Source of the DNA: an uncultured Woeseiaceae bacterium
GTDB lineage: Bacteria; Pseudomonadota; Gammaproteobacteria; Steroidobacterales; Woeseiaceae
Length of the DNA stretch: 64,000 nucleotides
NCBI GenBank assembly: GCA_945788625.1
Contig: CALZMQ010000008.1
Location: 45,210-109,209 of the forward strand
Direction of reading: 5' to 3'
Shown here piece by piece: positions 25,198 through 33,724 of the stretch. The number at the start of each line of letters is the position of its first letter. Position 1 is the first letter of the stretch. Made by a program: the position numbers and the translations under genes. Below the pieces are notes generated by a model, which did not search any database, had not been told where the DNA came from, and was given only the letters and a program-made list of their open reading frames with translations.

Positions 25198-26730
25198 ATG
25201 TCGTCGACGGTTATTCAGACTGAAGATTTCGTGCAGAGCGTCGCTGACGGGCTGCAGTTCATTTCCTATTATCACAGCCCCGATTTTATTCGCGCGCTGA
25301 GCAGTGCTTACGAGCACGAGCGTGCCGAATCGGCGAAGTACGCGATGGCCCAGATTCTCGTCAATTCCAGGATGTGTGCGGAAGGCCGCCGGCCTATTTG
25401 CCAGGACACGGGCATCGTTGTTGCGTTCGTGGACGTCGGCATGGACGTTGCCTGGTCGGATACGTCCCGCGACATCGATGCGCTTGTCAACGAGGGCGTG
25501 CGGCGTGCCTACCAGGACACCGACAATCCGTTGCGGGCATCGATCCTGGCGGATCCCGCCGGCGCTCGCCGGAACACCGGCGACAACACACCCGCTGTCG
25601 TGCACACGAGGCTCGTCCCCGGCCGGGCCGTCAAAGTAGGGCTTGCCGCCAAAGGCGGGGGCTCGGAAAACAAGGCGCGCCTCGGCATGCTGAAGCCGTC
25701 CGACAATATCGCCGACTGGGTGGTCGAGTCCGTGAGCGAACTCGGCGCCGGTTGGTGCCCCCCGGGCATCCTCGGTGTCGGCATCGGTGGTACGGCCGAG
25801 AAGGCGGTCGCGCTGGCGAAGGAAGCGTTACTGGAGCCGATCGATATCACCGAGCTGCTGGAAAAAGGTCCCGATACCGCGACCGAGAAGCTGCGAGTCG
25901 AGTTGTACAGGAGGATCAACAGCCTCGGCATCGGCGCCCAGGGCCTCGGAGGCCTGACGACCGTGCTCGACGTCAAGGTGCGCGATTTCCCGACGCATGC
26001 CGCATCGCAGCCCGTCGCCCTGATACCCAATTGCGCCGCGACGCGCCACATCGAGTTCGAGCTTGACGGATCGGGCCCGGCGGAGTTTGATCCGCCGCCT
26101 GCCGATCTCTGGCCCGACGTGACCATCGAGGCAACGGAAGACACGCGTTCGGTGTCGCTGGACAGCCTGACGCGCGACGATCTCGCCAGCTGGAGAACGG
26201 GTGACCGGTTGCTGTTGAGCGGCGCCATTTATACGGCCCGGGATGCCGTGCACCAGAAGCTCTGCGAAATGCTGGCCAGCGGCGAGGCGTTGCCTGATGG
26301 CGTGGATCTCAGGAATCGCTTCGTTTATTACGTCGGGCCGGTCGAAGCGGCTGGCGACGAGGTTGTGGGACCCGCCGGGCCAACCACGGCAACGCGCATG
26401 GACAAGTTCACGAGGGAAATGCTCGAAGGCACCGGCATGTTCGGCATGATCGGCAAGGCCGAGCGCAGCAGCGAAACGGCCGCGACCATCGCCGAGCACG
26501 GCGCCGTCTATCTGATCGCCGTCGGCGGTGCTGCGTATCTCGTGTCGAAAGCCATTCGCAAGGCGCGCACAGTGGCATTCGCCGAACTCGGCATGGAGGC
26601 GCTACGCGAGTTCGTCGTCGAAGACATGCCTGTAATCGTCGCGGTCGACGTTACCGGCCGTTCGATACATGACGAGGGCCCGGCGAAGTGGCAGGAGCAG
26701 GCGATCCGGTTTCATCAGCGCGAGGCTTGA
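25198..26730 (+). CDS. Class I (iron-sulfur) fumarate hydratase, fused alpha-beta type
   Basis: This 510-residue enzyme interconverts fumarate and malate in the citric-acid cycle and contains an oxygen-sensitive [4Fe-4S] cluster. The N-terminal hydro-lyase half carries GRRPICQDTGIVV (cluster Cys), AKGGGSENKARLGML, GAGWCPPGILGVGIGGT (Cys) and PNCAATRHIEFELDGSG (Cys). The C-terminal half has GDRLLLSGAIYTARDAVHQ, YVGPVEA and PAGPTTATRMD. The order matches FumA/FumB-type enzymes; the length is slightly under the usual 545. I placed the start at ATG 25198 (GAGG upstream). A malic enzyme lies at 47-49 kb. Together they bracket malate metabolism but are not linked. Confidence 0.95.
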   Translation: MSSTVIQTEDFVQSVADGLQFISYYHSPDFIRALSSAYEHERAESAKYAMAQILVNSRMCAEGRRPICQDTGIVVAFVDVGMDVAWSDTSRDIDALVNEGVRRAYQDTDNPLRASILADPAGARRNTGDNTPAVVHTRLVPGRAVKVGLAAKGGGSENKARLGMLKPSDNIADWVVESVSELGAGWCPPGILGVGIGGTAEKAVALAKEALLEPIDITELLEKGPDTATEKLRVELYRRINSLGIGAQGLGGLTTVLDVKVRDFPTHAASQPVALIPNCAATRHIEFELDGSGPAEFDPPPADLWPDVTIEATEDTRSVSLDSLTRDDLASWRTGDRLLLSGAIYTARDAVHQKLCEMLASGEALPDGVDLRNRFVYYVGPVEAAGDEVVGPAGPTTATRMDKFTREMLEGTGMFGMIGKAERSSETAATIAEHGAVYLIAVGGAAYLVSKAIRKARTVAFAELGMEALREFVVEDMPVIVAVDVTGRSIHDEGPAKWQEQAIRFHQREA

Positions 26731-26771
26731 AAACGTGGCGATCGTGCATCGCACCTGCACGGGTGAATCGG

Positions 26772-28946
26772 TCAGTCCGCTTCCGGGGCATCCGTAGGCG
26801 TCTCGGTTATCGAGTCCATCTCCTCGCGTGTCCATCCCGTGCGCAGGTGCAGGTCGCGTTGTGGAAACGGGATCTCGATTCCGTATTTAGTCAGCGTAGT
26901 CTCCAGTGCCCAAAGGTACGCGGACCGCGTGCGGGTGGGGCGTCGCGCACCCTGCCGGTTGACCCACACGAGCAACAGGAAGTTCAGGCTGTTGTCCGCG
27001 AAATCGACCAGCCAGACGTCGGGTTCTCTGCCTTTCATGTGGGTGAGCGTGTAGGGCACATCCGCAGCCGCTTCCAGCGCGGCTTTCTTGACCAGGTCCT
27101 TGTCGCTGCCGTAGGCGACGCCGAATGGAATGCGGACGCGAAGCGTGCGCTCAGCCAGCGTCCAGTTGGTGAGCCGGGTGGTGACGAATTCGGAATTCGG
27201 TACGACGATGTCGATGTTGTCATTGGTGTTGATGAGCGTGCTGCGCACGTTGATGGACTTGACCGTGCCGGTGAGGCCGGTATCGAGTTCTATGTAATCT
27301 CCTACACGCAGCGAATGCTCGAACAGGATGATCAAGCCCGACACGAAGTTGTTTACGATGGATTGCAGGCCGAAACCGATGCCGACACTAAGCGCGCCGG
27401 CAACCAGCGCCAGGTTACCGAACTCGAGTCCGATCGAGGACAGCGCGATGAACAGCGCGAGGATGATGATGGTGTAGTGCGTCAGCCTGCCAACGGTATA
27501 AAGGGACGCCTGTGTGCCACTGGACTCGCTGTCCCCGACGCGCCCGATGGCATGCCGGATGAGGCGTGAAAGCAGCATCGCCAGGGTGAGTATGACCAGG
27601 ACCCGCAGGATATCGCCGCCCGTAACCGGTGTTTCGCCGACCGTGAACAGCGTGACGTCGGCCAGGCCGGCGACGCGCAGGTAAGCCGTCTTTAGCGCGC
27701 GGCTGACTCCAGCCAGCCATGACTTGAACGCGCCCGTGTATTCCGCTGCCGTGTTGTCCACGACGAGCATCAGCAATTCGAGGTCGGCAATCCCGGCCTC
27801 CAGTTCCCCGATGCGTGCGAGAGTCTCCTGCGCCGTGCCGAGACGCTGATCCAGGAGCCGTCGCGAGGCTCGGTTGAGGCCGTCCCGGTCCACGCTTTGC
27901 ACCGCGATCAACTCATCCTCGGTTTCGCGTTTCCAGTCGGGAGCTCGCTGCTCGACGTCGCGGACCAATTCCGACCAGCCGAGCGCCTGGTCTTCCAGCG
28001 CGCCGGTGTCCGGACCTGTGTCCGCGACCAGTTCGGCCCACCAGCGGTGCGCTTCGGATTGCGCCAGGGCCACTTCGTCGAGGGCCAGGGCAACCTCCGC
28101 GCCGAGCAGTCTTTGTTGCTGCAGCCGCTGTTGTGACCTGCCCTGTGCCGTATCCAGGTCGAGACCGCTCGCTGCTATCTGGGCGGCGCGCAGCGTTTCC
28201 CGCGCACGCTCTACGGCGGCCCCATTGGCGTCGACGCGTTCGACCAGCTCGCTGACGACAGTCTGGTCGGCGCTACCCGCCAGACGCTCCACGGCCAGGT
28301 CCGCGCGCTCGGCAGTGGCCTCTGCGTAAGCGCTGGCGCGCTCGTAACGTGCCGTCAGCAGTTGCAGGCGACGGGTGGCTATCGCCTGGGCCGAACGCGC
28401 CTGCAGCAGTCTCAACGCAGCCAGCCAGCGTCCGTCGCCGGCGGCGGCATCGACGTAGTCGTTGAATACCGCATCCCGGTGTCTGCTAGTGCCATCCAGG
28501 ACGCGTTGTTCGCGGTCCACTTCGAGCCGTTCCGCGGCAGCGGCGGAACGTGCATCCCGGGCGGTGGCCGCCAGCGCCAGCAAATCGTCGATCGAATAGC
28601 TGACGGCGGCAGGTTCGAGTTCATGCGCGCTGAGTTCGGCGTCGTCCAGCAACGCCAGCAAGGCAGTGAGGTTGTCGCGAACCGCATCCAGAACCGACTG
28701 CGCTATCTCCTGATTCTGCGGCGCGAGGTCGGCAATCTGTACGCTGACGTCATCGAGATAGGCGTCCACGCGCGGTTCGAGCTCCGCCCGCGGACCTTCG
28801 AAGAAGGACCACCAGTCCGACTGCAGAGACTGGAACACGGGCGCGGCAGGGACGTCGCTTTCCGCGTCCGCCTGGGCTGCCGCGTTCGTGGCGGCGACAA
28901 AGCCGAGCAGCACGGCGAGAAGACGCAGCGACAATGTGGCCTTCAT
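26772..28946 (-). CDS. Large MscS-family mechanosensitive channel
   Basis: A 724-residue channel protein with a signal peptide (about 1-24), a long periplasmic helical region (about 30-380, alanine- and glutamate-rich), four or more membrane helices (about 395-545) and the MscS pore/beta domain. The pore-lining helix and following segment are recognisable: [19 protein letters not shown], then [20 protein letters not shown] and [21 protein letters not shown]. Family members of this size (MscK/YbiO/YjeP-like) release solutes on hypo-osmotic shock. ATG at 28946 overlaps the stop of the upstream sigma-54 activator (ATGA), so the two are translationally coupled. That coupling is unusual and suggests the regulator reads, or responds together with, envelope tension. 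Confidence 0.92.
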   Translation of the reverse strand: MKATLSLRLLAVLLGFVAATNAAAQADAESDVPAAPVFQSLQSDWWSFFEGPRAELEPRVDAYLDDVSVQIADLAPQNQEIAQSVLDAVRDNLTALLALLDDAELSAHELEPAAVSYSIDDLLALAATARDARSAAAAERLEVDREQRVLDGTSRHRDAVFNDYVDAAAGDGRWLAALRLLQARSAQAIATRRLQLLTARYERASAYAEATAERADLAVERLAGSADQTVVSELVERVDANGAAVERARETLRAAQIAASGLDLDTAQGRSQQRLQQQRLLGAEVALALDEVALAQSEAHRWWAELVADTGPDTGALEDQALGWSELVRDVEQRAPDWKRETEDELIAVQSVDRDGLNRASRRLLDQRLGTAQETLARIGELEAGIADLELLMLVVDNTAAEYTGAFKSWLAGVSRALKTAYLRVAGLADVTLFTVGETPVTGGDILRVLVILTLAMLLSRLIRHAIGRVGDSESSGTQASLYTVGRLTHYTIIILALFIALSSIGLEFGNLALVAGALSVGIGFGLQSIVNNFVSGLIILFEHSLRVGDYIELDTGLTGTVKSINVRSTLINTNDNIDIVVPNSEFVTTRLTNWTLAERTLRVRIPFGVAYGSDKDLVKKAALEAAADVPYTLTHMKGREPDVWLVDFADNSLNFLLLVWVNRQGARRPTRTRSAYLWALETTLTKYGIEIPFPQRDLHLRTGWTREEMDSITETPTDAPEAD

Positions 28947-31900
28947 TGAGTAACCGGCCGTACGATGTCCAGTCGTTTCATCTTGGATCTGAGGGAACTG
29001 GGGGCGAGCCCCAATGCGTAAGCGGCGCCCTGTTTTCCCTCGATAACCCAGTGGGTTTGCTCGAGAACACTGATGATATGAGCGCGCTGCGCGTCGAGCA
29101 GGCCGCGTTTCGTGGGTGCGGATTTAGTGCCGGGCCCCGCGGACGCGGGGATTGCTGCGACTTGCGGGTCGGGCTCGGTCGCGTCGTCGCCGTAGTCGAG
29201 CGACGGGCCCGTCGCCGCAATCAGCGCGCGCAATATGACACCCTCCAGTTCACGCACGTTGCCCGGCCAGGACTGGTTGCGCATGTAGCGAAGTGTTCGC
29301 CCTGATATTGACGTTATTTCCTTGTCCAGTTTCTTCGCGTGTTTGCGCACCAGGTATTCCGCGAGCAGCGGAATGTCGTCCTTGCGTTCACGCAGCGGCG
29401 GAATGTGAATCGGAAAGCTGTTTATACGGTAAAACAGGTCGGCACGAAACACGCCTTCGTCGACGGCGCGATGCAGGTCCCGGTTTGTCGCGGCAATAAT
29501 CCGGACATCCGTGCGCAGCGTCTTCGAGCCGCCGAGCCGCTCGAATTCGCCTTCCTGGATCACTCGCAGCAGCTTCGCCTGCAGGTCGCCCGAAAGTTCG
29601 CCCATTTCGTCAAGAAAGAGCGTGCCGCCATCGGCAAGCTCGAAGCGACCCTTGCGACGCTCATGCGCACCTGTAAATGCCCCTTTTTCATGGCCGAACA
29701 ACTCACTTTCGATCAGGTCGGGGGACAACGCCGCGCAATTCACGCTGATCATCGGTTTGTCCTTGCGGTGACTCAAGTCATGTATCGATTGCGATACCAA
29801 TTCCTTGCCGGTGCCGGTCTCTCCGGTAACGAGCACCGTGACATCGGTGGGCGCAACTTGCTCGATGGCGGCGAGCACATCCTTGAGCGCCGGGCTCTTG
29901 CCAATTATCTTGTCGAAGCCGTGGGCAGCGCGAATTTCGTCCCTGAGATAAATGTTTTCTTCCTGCAGCTGATCCTTCAGTGTGCCGATTTCCTCCAGTG
30001 CGGTCTGCAGCTTCTCGTTCGACTCGACCCACTCGGTGATGTCCTTGCTGGTGCCGAAGACGGTGATCACACCGCGGTCGTCGATGCTGTCGAATTGCGC
30101 GCCGGTCTGCACATGAAGAACCGAACCGTCCGGGCGGATCGAACGGTGCTCGATTTTTAGCGGGCTGCGGTATTTAACGGCATCCCGCCACGCGCGGCGC
30201 ACTCTTGCTTCATCGTCGGGGTGATGCCGGACTTCGCCGGCCAACAGTTGCTCCGTTGCGTCCCTGGCAGGGTCCATACGGAAGATTTTGAATGTCTGGT
30301 CCGATGCTTCGAAGTGCAGGAGCTCCAGGGAATCGTCTTCGTTCTGTTTCACGCGCAGTTTAAAACTGCCGACGCCGGCTACTTCCTGCGAGCGTGCAAG
30401 GTCTTTTTCGCGCAGCGATAGCTCGAACTCGGTGCGCTGCCGAATGACAGCGCTCGCCAGTGCCGCCGCCACCGGTTGCATTTCACTGACGGTCGTGTCA
30501 TTCCAGTTTTTTTGCTCGCGCCTGAACAATGCCAGGACCCCGCTGAGTTCCTGTTCGGCGAGCAACGGCAAACACAGGACCGATGAGTAGCCGAGTTCGG
30601 CGAACGTGCTGCGGTCGATTTCTGCACCGGCGCCCATCTTCGCAATATCATCGACTTTGACAATGCCGCTGTTCCTGATCAGGCCGGTGGACCATGGGGC
30701 CTTATCAGGGGTTACCCTTATCGAGGCGCCTGGATTGCTGTCTGCATCATTGGCAAAGCTGAAGTGCTGGCCCAAGGCCGAACGCGTTCCTGAAAACCAC
30801 GTCAGGTCGATGCGGTCGGACTCGTAATCGCGGCTCAGTGATTCCAGGACCTCCGTCATGACCTGATCGGTCTGCTCCGGCCTGGCATTCAGGAAGCGCG
30901 CGGAGATCTCCCCGATTCGCGCCTCGAACAGGGCCCGGTGCTCGAGCTCTTCGTTGGCCTGACGGAGTTTGGTCGTGTCGCGCAGGACGGCGATCAGCTT
31001 GCTGCCTTCGCGGGTCCTTACCTCCGACATCGAGACCTGCACATGCAGCGGTGAGCCGTCCTGTGCCTCGTGCAGCCAATCGAAATGCGCCGGGTCGCCC
31101 TGCCGGGCTCGTTGGATCAGCCTTTTTCCTTTGGTCTCTGACGCTGTGCCATCCGGCTGGAATTCGGGCGAGAATACCCACGGCTTCTGGCCTATCAGCG
31201 CGTCTCTAGAGAGGCCGAGCAGTTCCTCCGCCCTCGGGTTGCAGTCATCGATGTTGTTGTCATCGCCCAACGAGAAAACGGCATCGTTGATTAGCTCCAA
31301 CAGGAGTTTGATCAGGGCCTCGTTGCTGCGAATTTCTTCGGCGGCGGCGTATTCCCCGGTCACATCGCGATCGACGCCACGGAAACCGCAAACCTCTCCG
31401 TCGTCGTCTCGCGTCGGCGTTGCCGTACTCTCGAGGTAGCGATAGCTGCCGTCCTTGTGACGGTAACGCAGCAGGCGCCGTTGCCAGCCCTTGCCCTGCG
31501 CTGCGAGTATCGGGATGTCGTTCCTTAGCTCCTGCAGGTCGTCGGGATGCGTGATGTCGTCAATCGGCACGCCAGTCAGCGCGCCTTCAGGATAACCAAG
31601 CATGACGGACAGCCTGTTGTTCGAAAAGAATTCGTCGAGTTCGAGGTTGGCCTCCCAGATCTGGTCCGTGCTGCTCTGGACCAGGTCGCGATATCGCGAC
31701 TCGCTCTTGTGCAATGCCTCTTCCGCCATTTTCCTGGTAGTTACATCGCGCCCGATCGACTGGACTTCGATCAGTTTGCCGGCGTCGTCGAAGATGCCCC
31801 TGTCGGTCCGCTCCTGCCAGGCGACCTCGCCGGATGGCAACGTCACTCGATTCTCACAGCTGTCCGTCGGGTTGTCCGGCGTCAGTCTGGCAATCGACTC

Positions 31901-33007
31901 GAACATGGCGTGCCAGTCGCCGCCGAATATTGCGGCCAGGTCCCTGCTGCCGACGAGTTCATCTCGTGACTTGTTCAGGTAATTGCAGCAGCGGTCGTTA
32001 ACCCAGGTAATGACGCCGTCCGGCGTCCAGCGGACGATGAAGTCGGTCTGATCCTCCACGACGCCGCGATACCGCGCCTCGCTTTCCCTGAGCGCATTTT
32101 CCGCCGCGACCCTGTCCGTGATGTCGCGTCCGACGGATTGGATCTCGATGAGTTTGCCGGCGTCGTCGAAGATGCCCCGATCGGTCCACTCCTGCCAGAC
32201 CTGTTGACCGGACTTCAGGGTTACTTGATACCTGCCGAAGTCGGTCGGATTCTCCGGAGTCAGGCGGTGGAAGGTGTCGAATGATTCCGGCCAGTCCTGC
32301 GACAGGACGCCATCTTCTTGCTTGCGGCCGACCACATCTTCGAACGGCAAGCCCAGGTATTCACACAGCCGCTCGTTGGCCCACGTGGTGATGCCGTCCG
32401 GCCTGAAGCGCACGATCAGTTCGGTCTGGTCCTCCACGACGGCGCGGTAGCGTGCCTCACTTTCCAGCAGCTGGCGCCTGAAGGTCGCGCCCCAGTAGGC
32501 GCTGGCGATGACTGGGGCCAGCGACGTAATCTCGTCGCGAATAACGGCCGTCCACTTGAACTCGTCGACACACGTCAGGGCAAGCGCCCCCAGCATGCCG
32601 TCTTCGATCGTCATCGGCACCAGGCAAATTGCGCGCAGACCCTGCGATTCCAGCGCTCCGCGATCGACTGCTGCCTCGGCCGGGAAGTCGTCGATGCTGT
32701 CGACGAAAACAGGTATTCCGCTGCGCATATTCGCAACCAGCCAGGGGACTTCGTGCAGCGGCAGGTCCCGCAAGGGTAAATCCGAGCGACGGGACCACGC
32801 CGATACTACGCGCGCGAGTTCCTCGTTGCGTCCTGCCCAGCGGAGAATAACGCGGTCCACGCCATAGCGCTCGCCCATGGCCCGCAGCACCGACTCGAGC
32901 AGCGCTTCGTACGCGGCATCCGTCGTGTCGAGCAGGTGCATCGCAGCGCGGCCCACGAATTGCTCGAAGGGGGTCGTTGCGGGTCGTTTCCTGAAAAGCC
33001 GAACCAT
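28943..33007 (-). CDS. Sigma-54-dependent activator with two GAF and five PAS domains
   Basis: About 1354 residues (from ATG 33007; a GTG at 33043 would add 12), more than twice the usual length. Order: GAF (about 20-180), PAS1 (185-300), PAS2 (312-430), PAS3 (438-555), PAS4 (560-680), GAF2 (692-855), PAS5 (868-992), coiled coil (995-1028), AAA+ (1030-1265) and a Fis-type helix-turn-helix (1303-1354). PAS1 and PAS2 are near-duplicates. The AAA+ domain has GETGTGKE (Walker A, 1062-1069), GAFTGA (1109-1114, sigma-54 contact), GGTLFLDE (Walker B) and WPGNVRELE. No receiver is present, so it is controlled by ligands or redox through the sensor domains. It faces an operon with a sigma-54 promoter and palindromic sites, which are its probable targets. 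Confidence 0.94.
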   Translation of the reverse strand: MVRLFRKRPATTPFEQFVGRAAMHLLDTTDAAYEALLESVLRAMGERYGVDRVILRWAGRNEELARVVSAWSRRSDLPLRDLPLHEVPWLVANMRSGIPVFVDSIDDFPAEAAVDRGALESQGLRAICLVPMTIEDGMLGALALTCVDEFKWTAVIRDEITSLAPVIASAYWGATFRRQLLESEARYRAVVEDQTELIVRFRPDGITTWANERLCEYLGLPFEDVVGRKQEDGVLSQDWPESFDTFHRLTPENPTDFGRYQVTLKSGQQVWQEWTDRGIFDDAGKLIEIQSVGRDITDRVAAENALRESEARYRGVVEDQTDFIVRWTPDGVITWVNDRCCNYLNKSRDELVGSRDLAAIFGGDWHAMFESIARLTPDNPTDSCENRVTLPSGEVAWQERTDRGIFDDAGKLIEVQSIGRDVTTRKMAEEALHKSESRYRDLVQSSTDQIWEANLELDEFFSNNRLSVMLGYPEGALTGVPIDDITHPDDLQELRNDIPILAAQGKGWQRRLLRYRHKDGSYRYLESTATPTRDDDGEVCGFRGVDRDVTGEYAAAEEIRSNEALIKLLLELINDAVFSLGDDNNIDDCNPRAEELLGLSRDALIGQKPWVFSPEFQPDGTASETKGKRLIQRARQGDPAHFDWLHEAQDGSPLHVQVSMSEVRTREGSKLIAVLRDTTKLRQANEELEHRALFEARIGEISARFLNARPEQTDQVMTEVLESLSRDYESDRIDLTWFSGTRSALGQHFSFANDADSNPGASIRVTPDKAPWSTGLIRNSGIVKVDDIAKMGAGAEIDRSTFAELGYSSVLCLPLLAEQELSGVLALFRREQKNWNDTTVSEMQPVAAALASAVIRQRTEFELSLREKDLARSQEVAGVGSFKLRVKQNEDDSLELLHFEASDQTFKIFRMDPARDATEQLLAGEVRHHPDDEARVRRAWRDAVKYRSPLKIEHRSIRPDGSVLHVQTGAQFDSIDDRGVITVFGTSKDITEWVESNEKLQTALEEIGTLKDQLQEENIYLRDEIRAAHGFDKIIGKSPALKDVLAAIEQVAPTDVTVLVTGETGTGKELVSQSIHDLSHRKDKPMISVNCAALSPDLIESELFGHEKGAFTGAHERRKGRFELADGGTLFLDEMGELSGDLQAKLLRVIQEGEFERLGGSKTLRTDVRIIAATNRDLHRAVDEGVFRADLFYRINSFPIHIPPLRERKDDIPLLAEYLVRKHAKKLDKEITSISGRTLRYMRNQSWPGNVRELEGVILRALIAATGPSLDYGDDATEPDPQVAAIPASAGPGTKSAPTKRGLLDAQRAHIISVLEQTHWVIEGKQGAAYALGLAPSSLRSKMKRLDIVRPVTQ

Positions 33008-33061
33008 GATGTCAACCGAAGACACGGCTCCGGGACGTATCACGAAGCTGGTCGAATATTA

Positions 33062-33112
33062 CCACGAAATTTCGTGGGTATGGTCGTGGGCCGCGGTTTT
33101 TCGTGGCCACGA
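33062..33112. promoter_or_regulatory. Palindromic enhancer sites for the sigma-54 activator
   Basis: CCACGAAATTTCGTGG (33062-33077) and TCGTGGCCACGA (33101-33112) are both perfect palindromes made from the same TCGTGG/CCACGA half-site. An extra TCGTGG lies between them (33084-33089), giving five half-sites in 51 bp. They lie between the activator gene and the divergent operon, centred about 127 and 90 bp before the -24 element, the usual distance for upstream activating sequences. The repeats are seen; binding by the neighbouring Fis-type helix-turn-helix protein is inferred. Confidence 0.75.
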
Positions 33113-33196
33113 CGGGACTTTACCGTTTGGGCACCCCTGATTACAAGCCTCTGATTTTCTTATAAAAGGCGAAAAGAACGGCACAGCGATAGTATT

Positions 33197-33212
33197 TGGC
33201 ACGCTTTCTGCA
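33197..33212 (+). promoter_or_regulatory. Sigma-54 promoter (-24/-12)
   Basis: TGGCACG-CTTT-CTGCA matches the sigma-54 consensus TGGCACG-N4-TTGCA except for one base. The invariant GG and GC dinucleotides are separated by exactly 10 bp. Transcription would start near 33223 and run into the gene at 33293, leaving a leader of about 70 bases. The AT-rich DNA between this site and the palindromes (TGATTTTCTTATAAAAGG, 33150-33170) could favour bending, as IHF sites do. Confidence 0.8.
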
Positions 33213-33292
33213 TGGATATTCTCGAACGTTCGTTGAATTTGATATTGCTCGGCTCGACACGTTCACGATCGCGATCAGACAGAGAGCTCAGG

Positions 33293-33724
33293 ATGAACAT
33301 ACTTCTCATAGAAAACAGTGCAAAGCGATCCTACGTCGTCAGGCAGGTGCTGCTCGTAAGCGGCCTGGTGAGCCGGCTGCATACGGTGGGGGACATTGTC
33401 GAGGCACTTGCCTATCTGCGCCGGGAGACACCCTACGCGGAGGCCCCGCGACCCGATTGCGTTCTGATCGGGAAGAATCCCCCTGAAACCCGCGATTGTG
33501 AGCTGATTCACTCGATCCGCGATATCCCGCAGCTCGCCAAGGTCCATTTGCTCGCTTTGCGAGATACCTGGTCGGGCCCGATCGACCACGAACACGTTGC
33601 CGATACGCTTGATTGCTGCGACATAAGGCTGGTCGAGATGTCACGTCTCGTGCAGACACTGAACGAGTTGGACGCGAGCACGCCCAGCACTGAACGAACG
33701 CATTTGAGGATGGTCAGCCAATGA
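33293..33724 (+). CDS. Degenerate receiver-like protein lacking the phospho-acceptor Asp
   Basis: A 143-residue protein with the beginning of a CheY/Rcp1-type fold (MNILLIENSAKRSYVVRQVL, HTVGDIVEALAYLRR) but with IGKNPPE where phospho-accepting LDLNLP is expected: Gly60 replaces the aspartate. The late lysine region is also not conserved. It therefore probably cannot be phosphorylated in the usual way and may act as an adaptor or decoy. It is the first gene after the sigma-54 promoter and overlaps the hybrid kinase by 4 bp, so it likely works with that kinase. A longer start at 33212 would lie inside the promoter. Confidence 0.8.
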   Translation: MNILLIENSAKRSYVVRQVLLVSGLVSRLHTVGDIVEALAYLRRETPYAEAPRPDCVLIGKNPPETRDCELIHSIRDIPQLAKVHLLALRDTWSGPIDHEHVADTLDCCDIRLVEMSRLVQTLNELDASTPSTERTHLRMVSQ

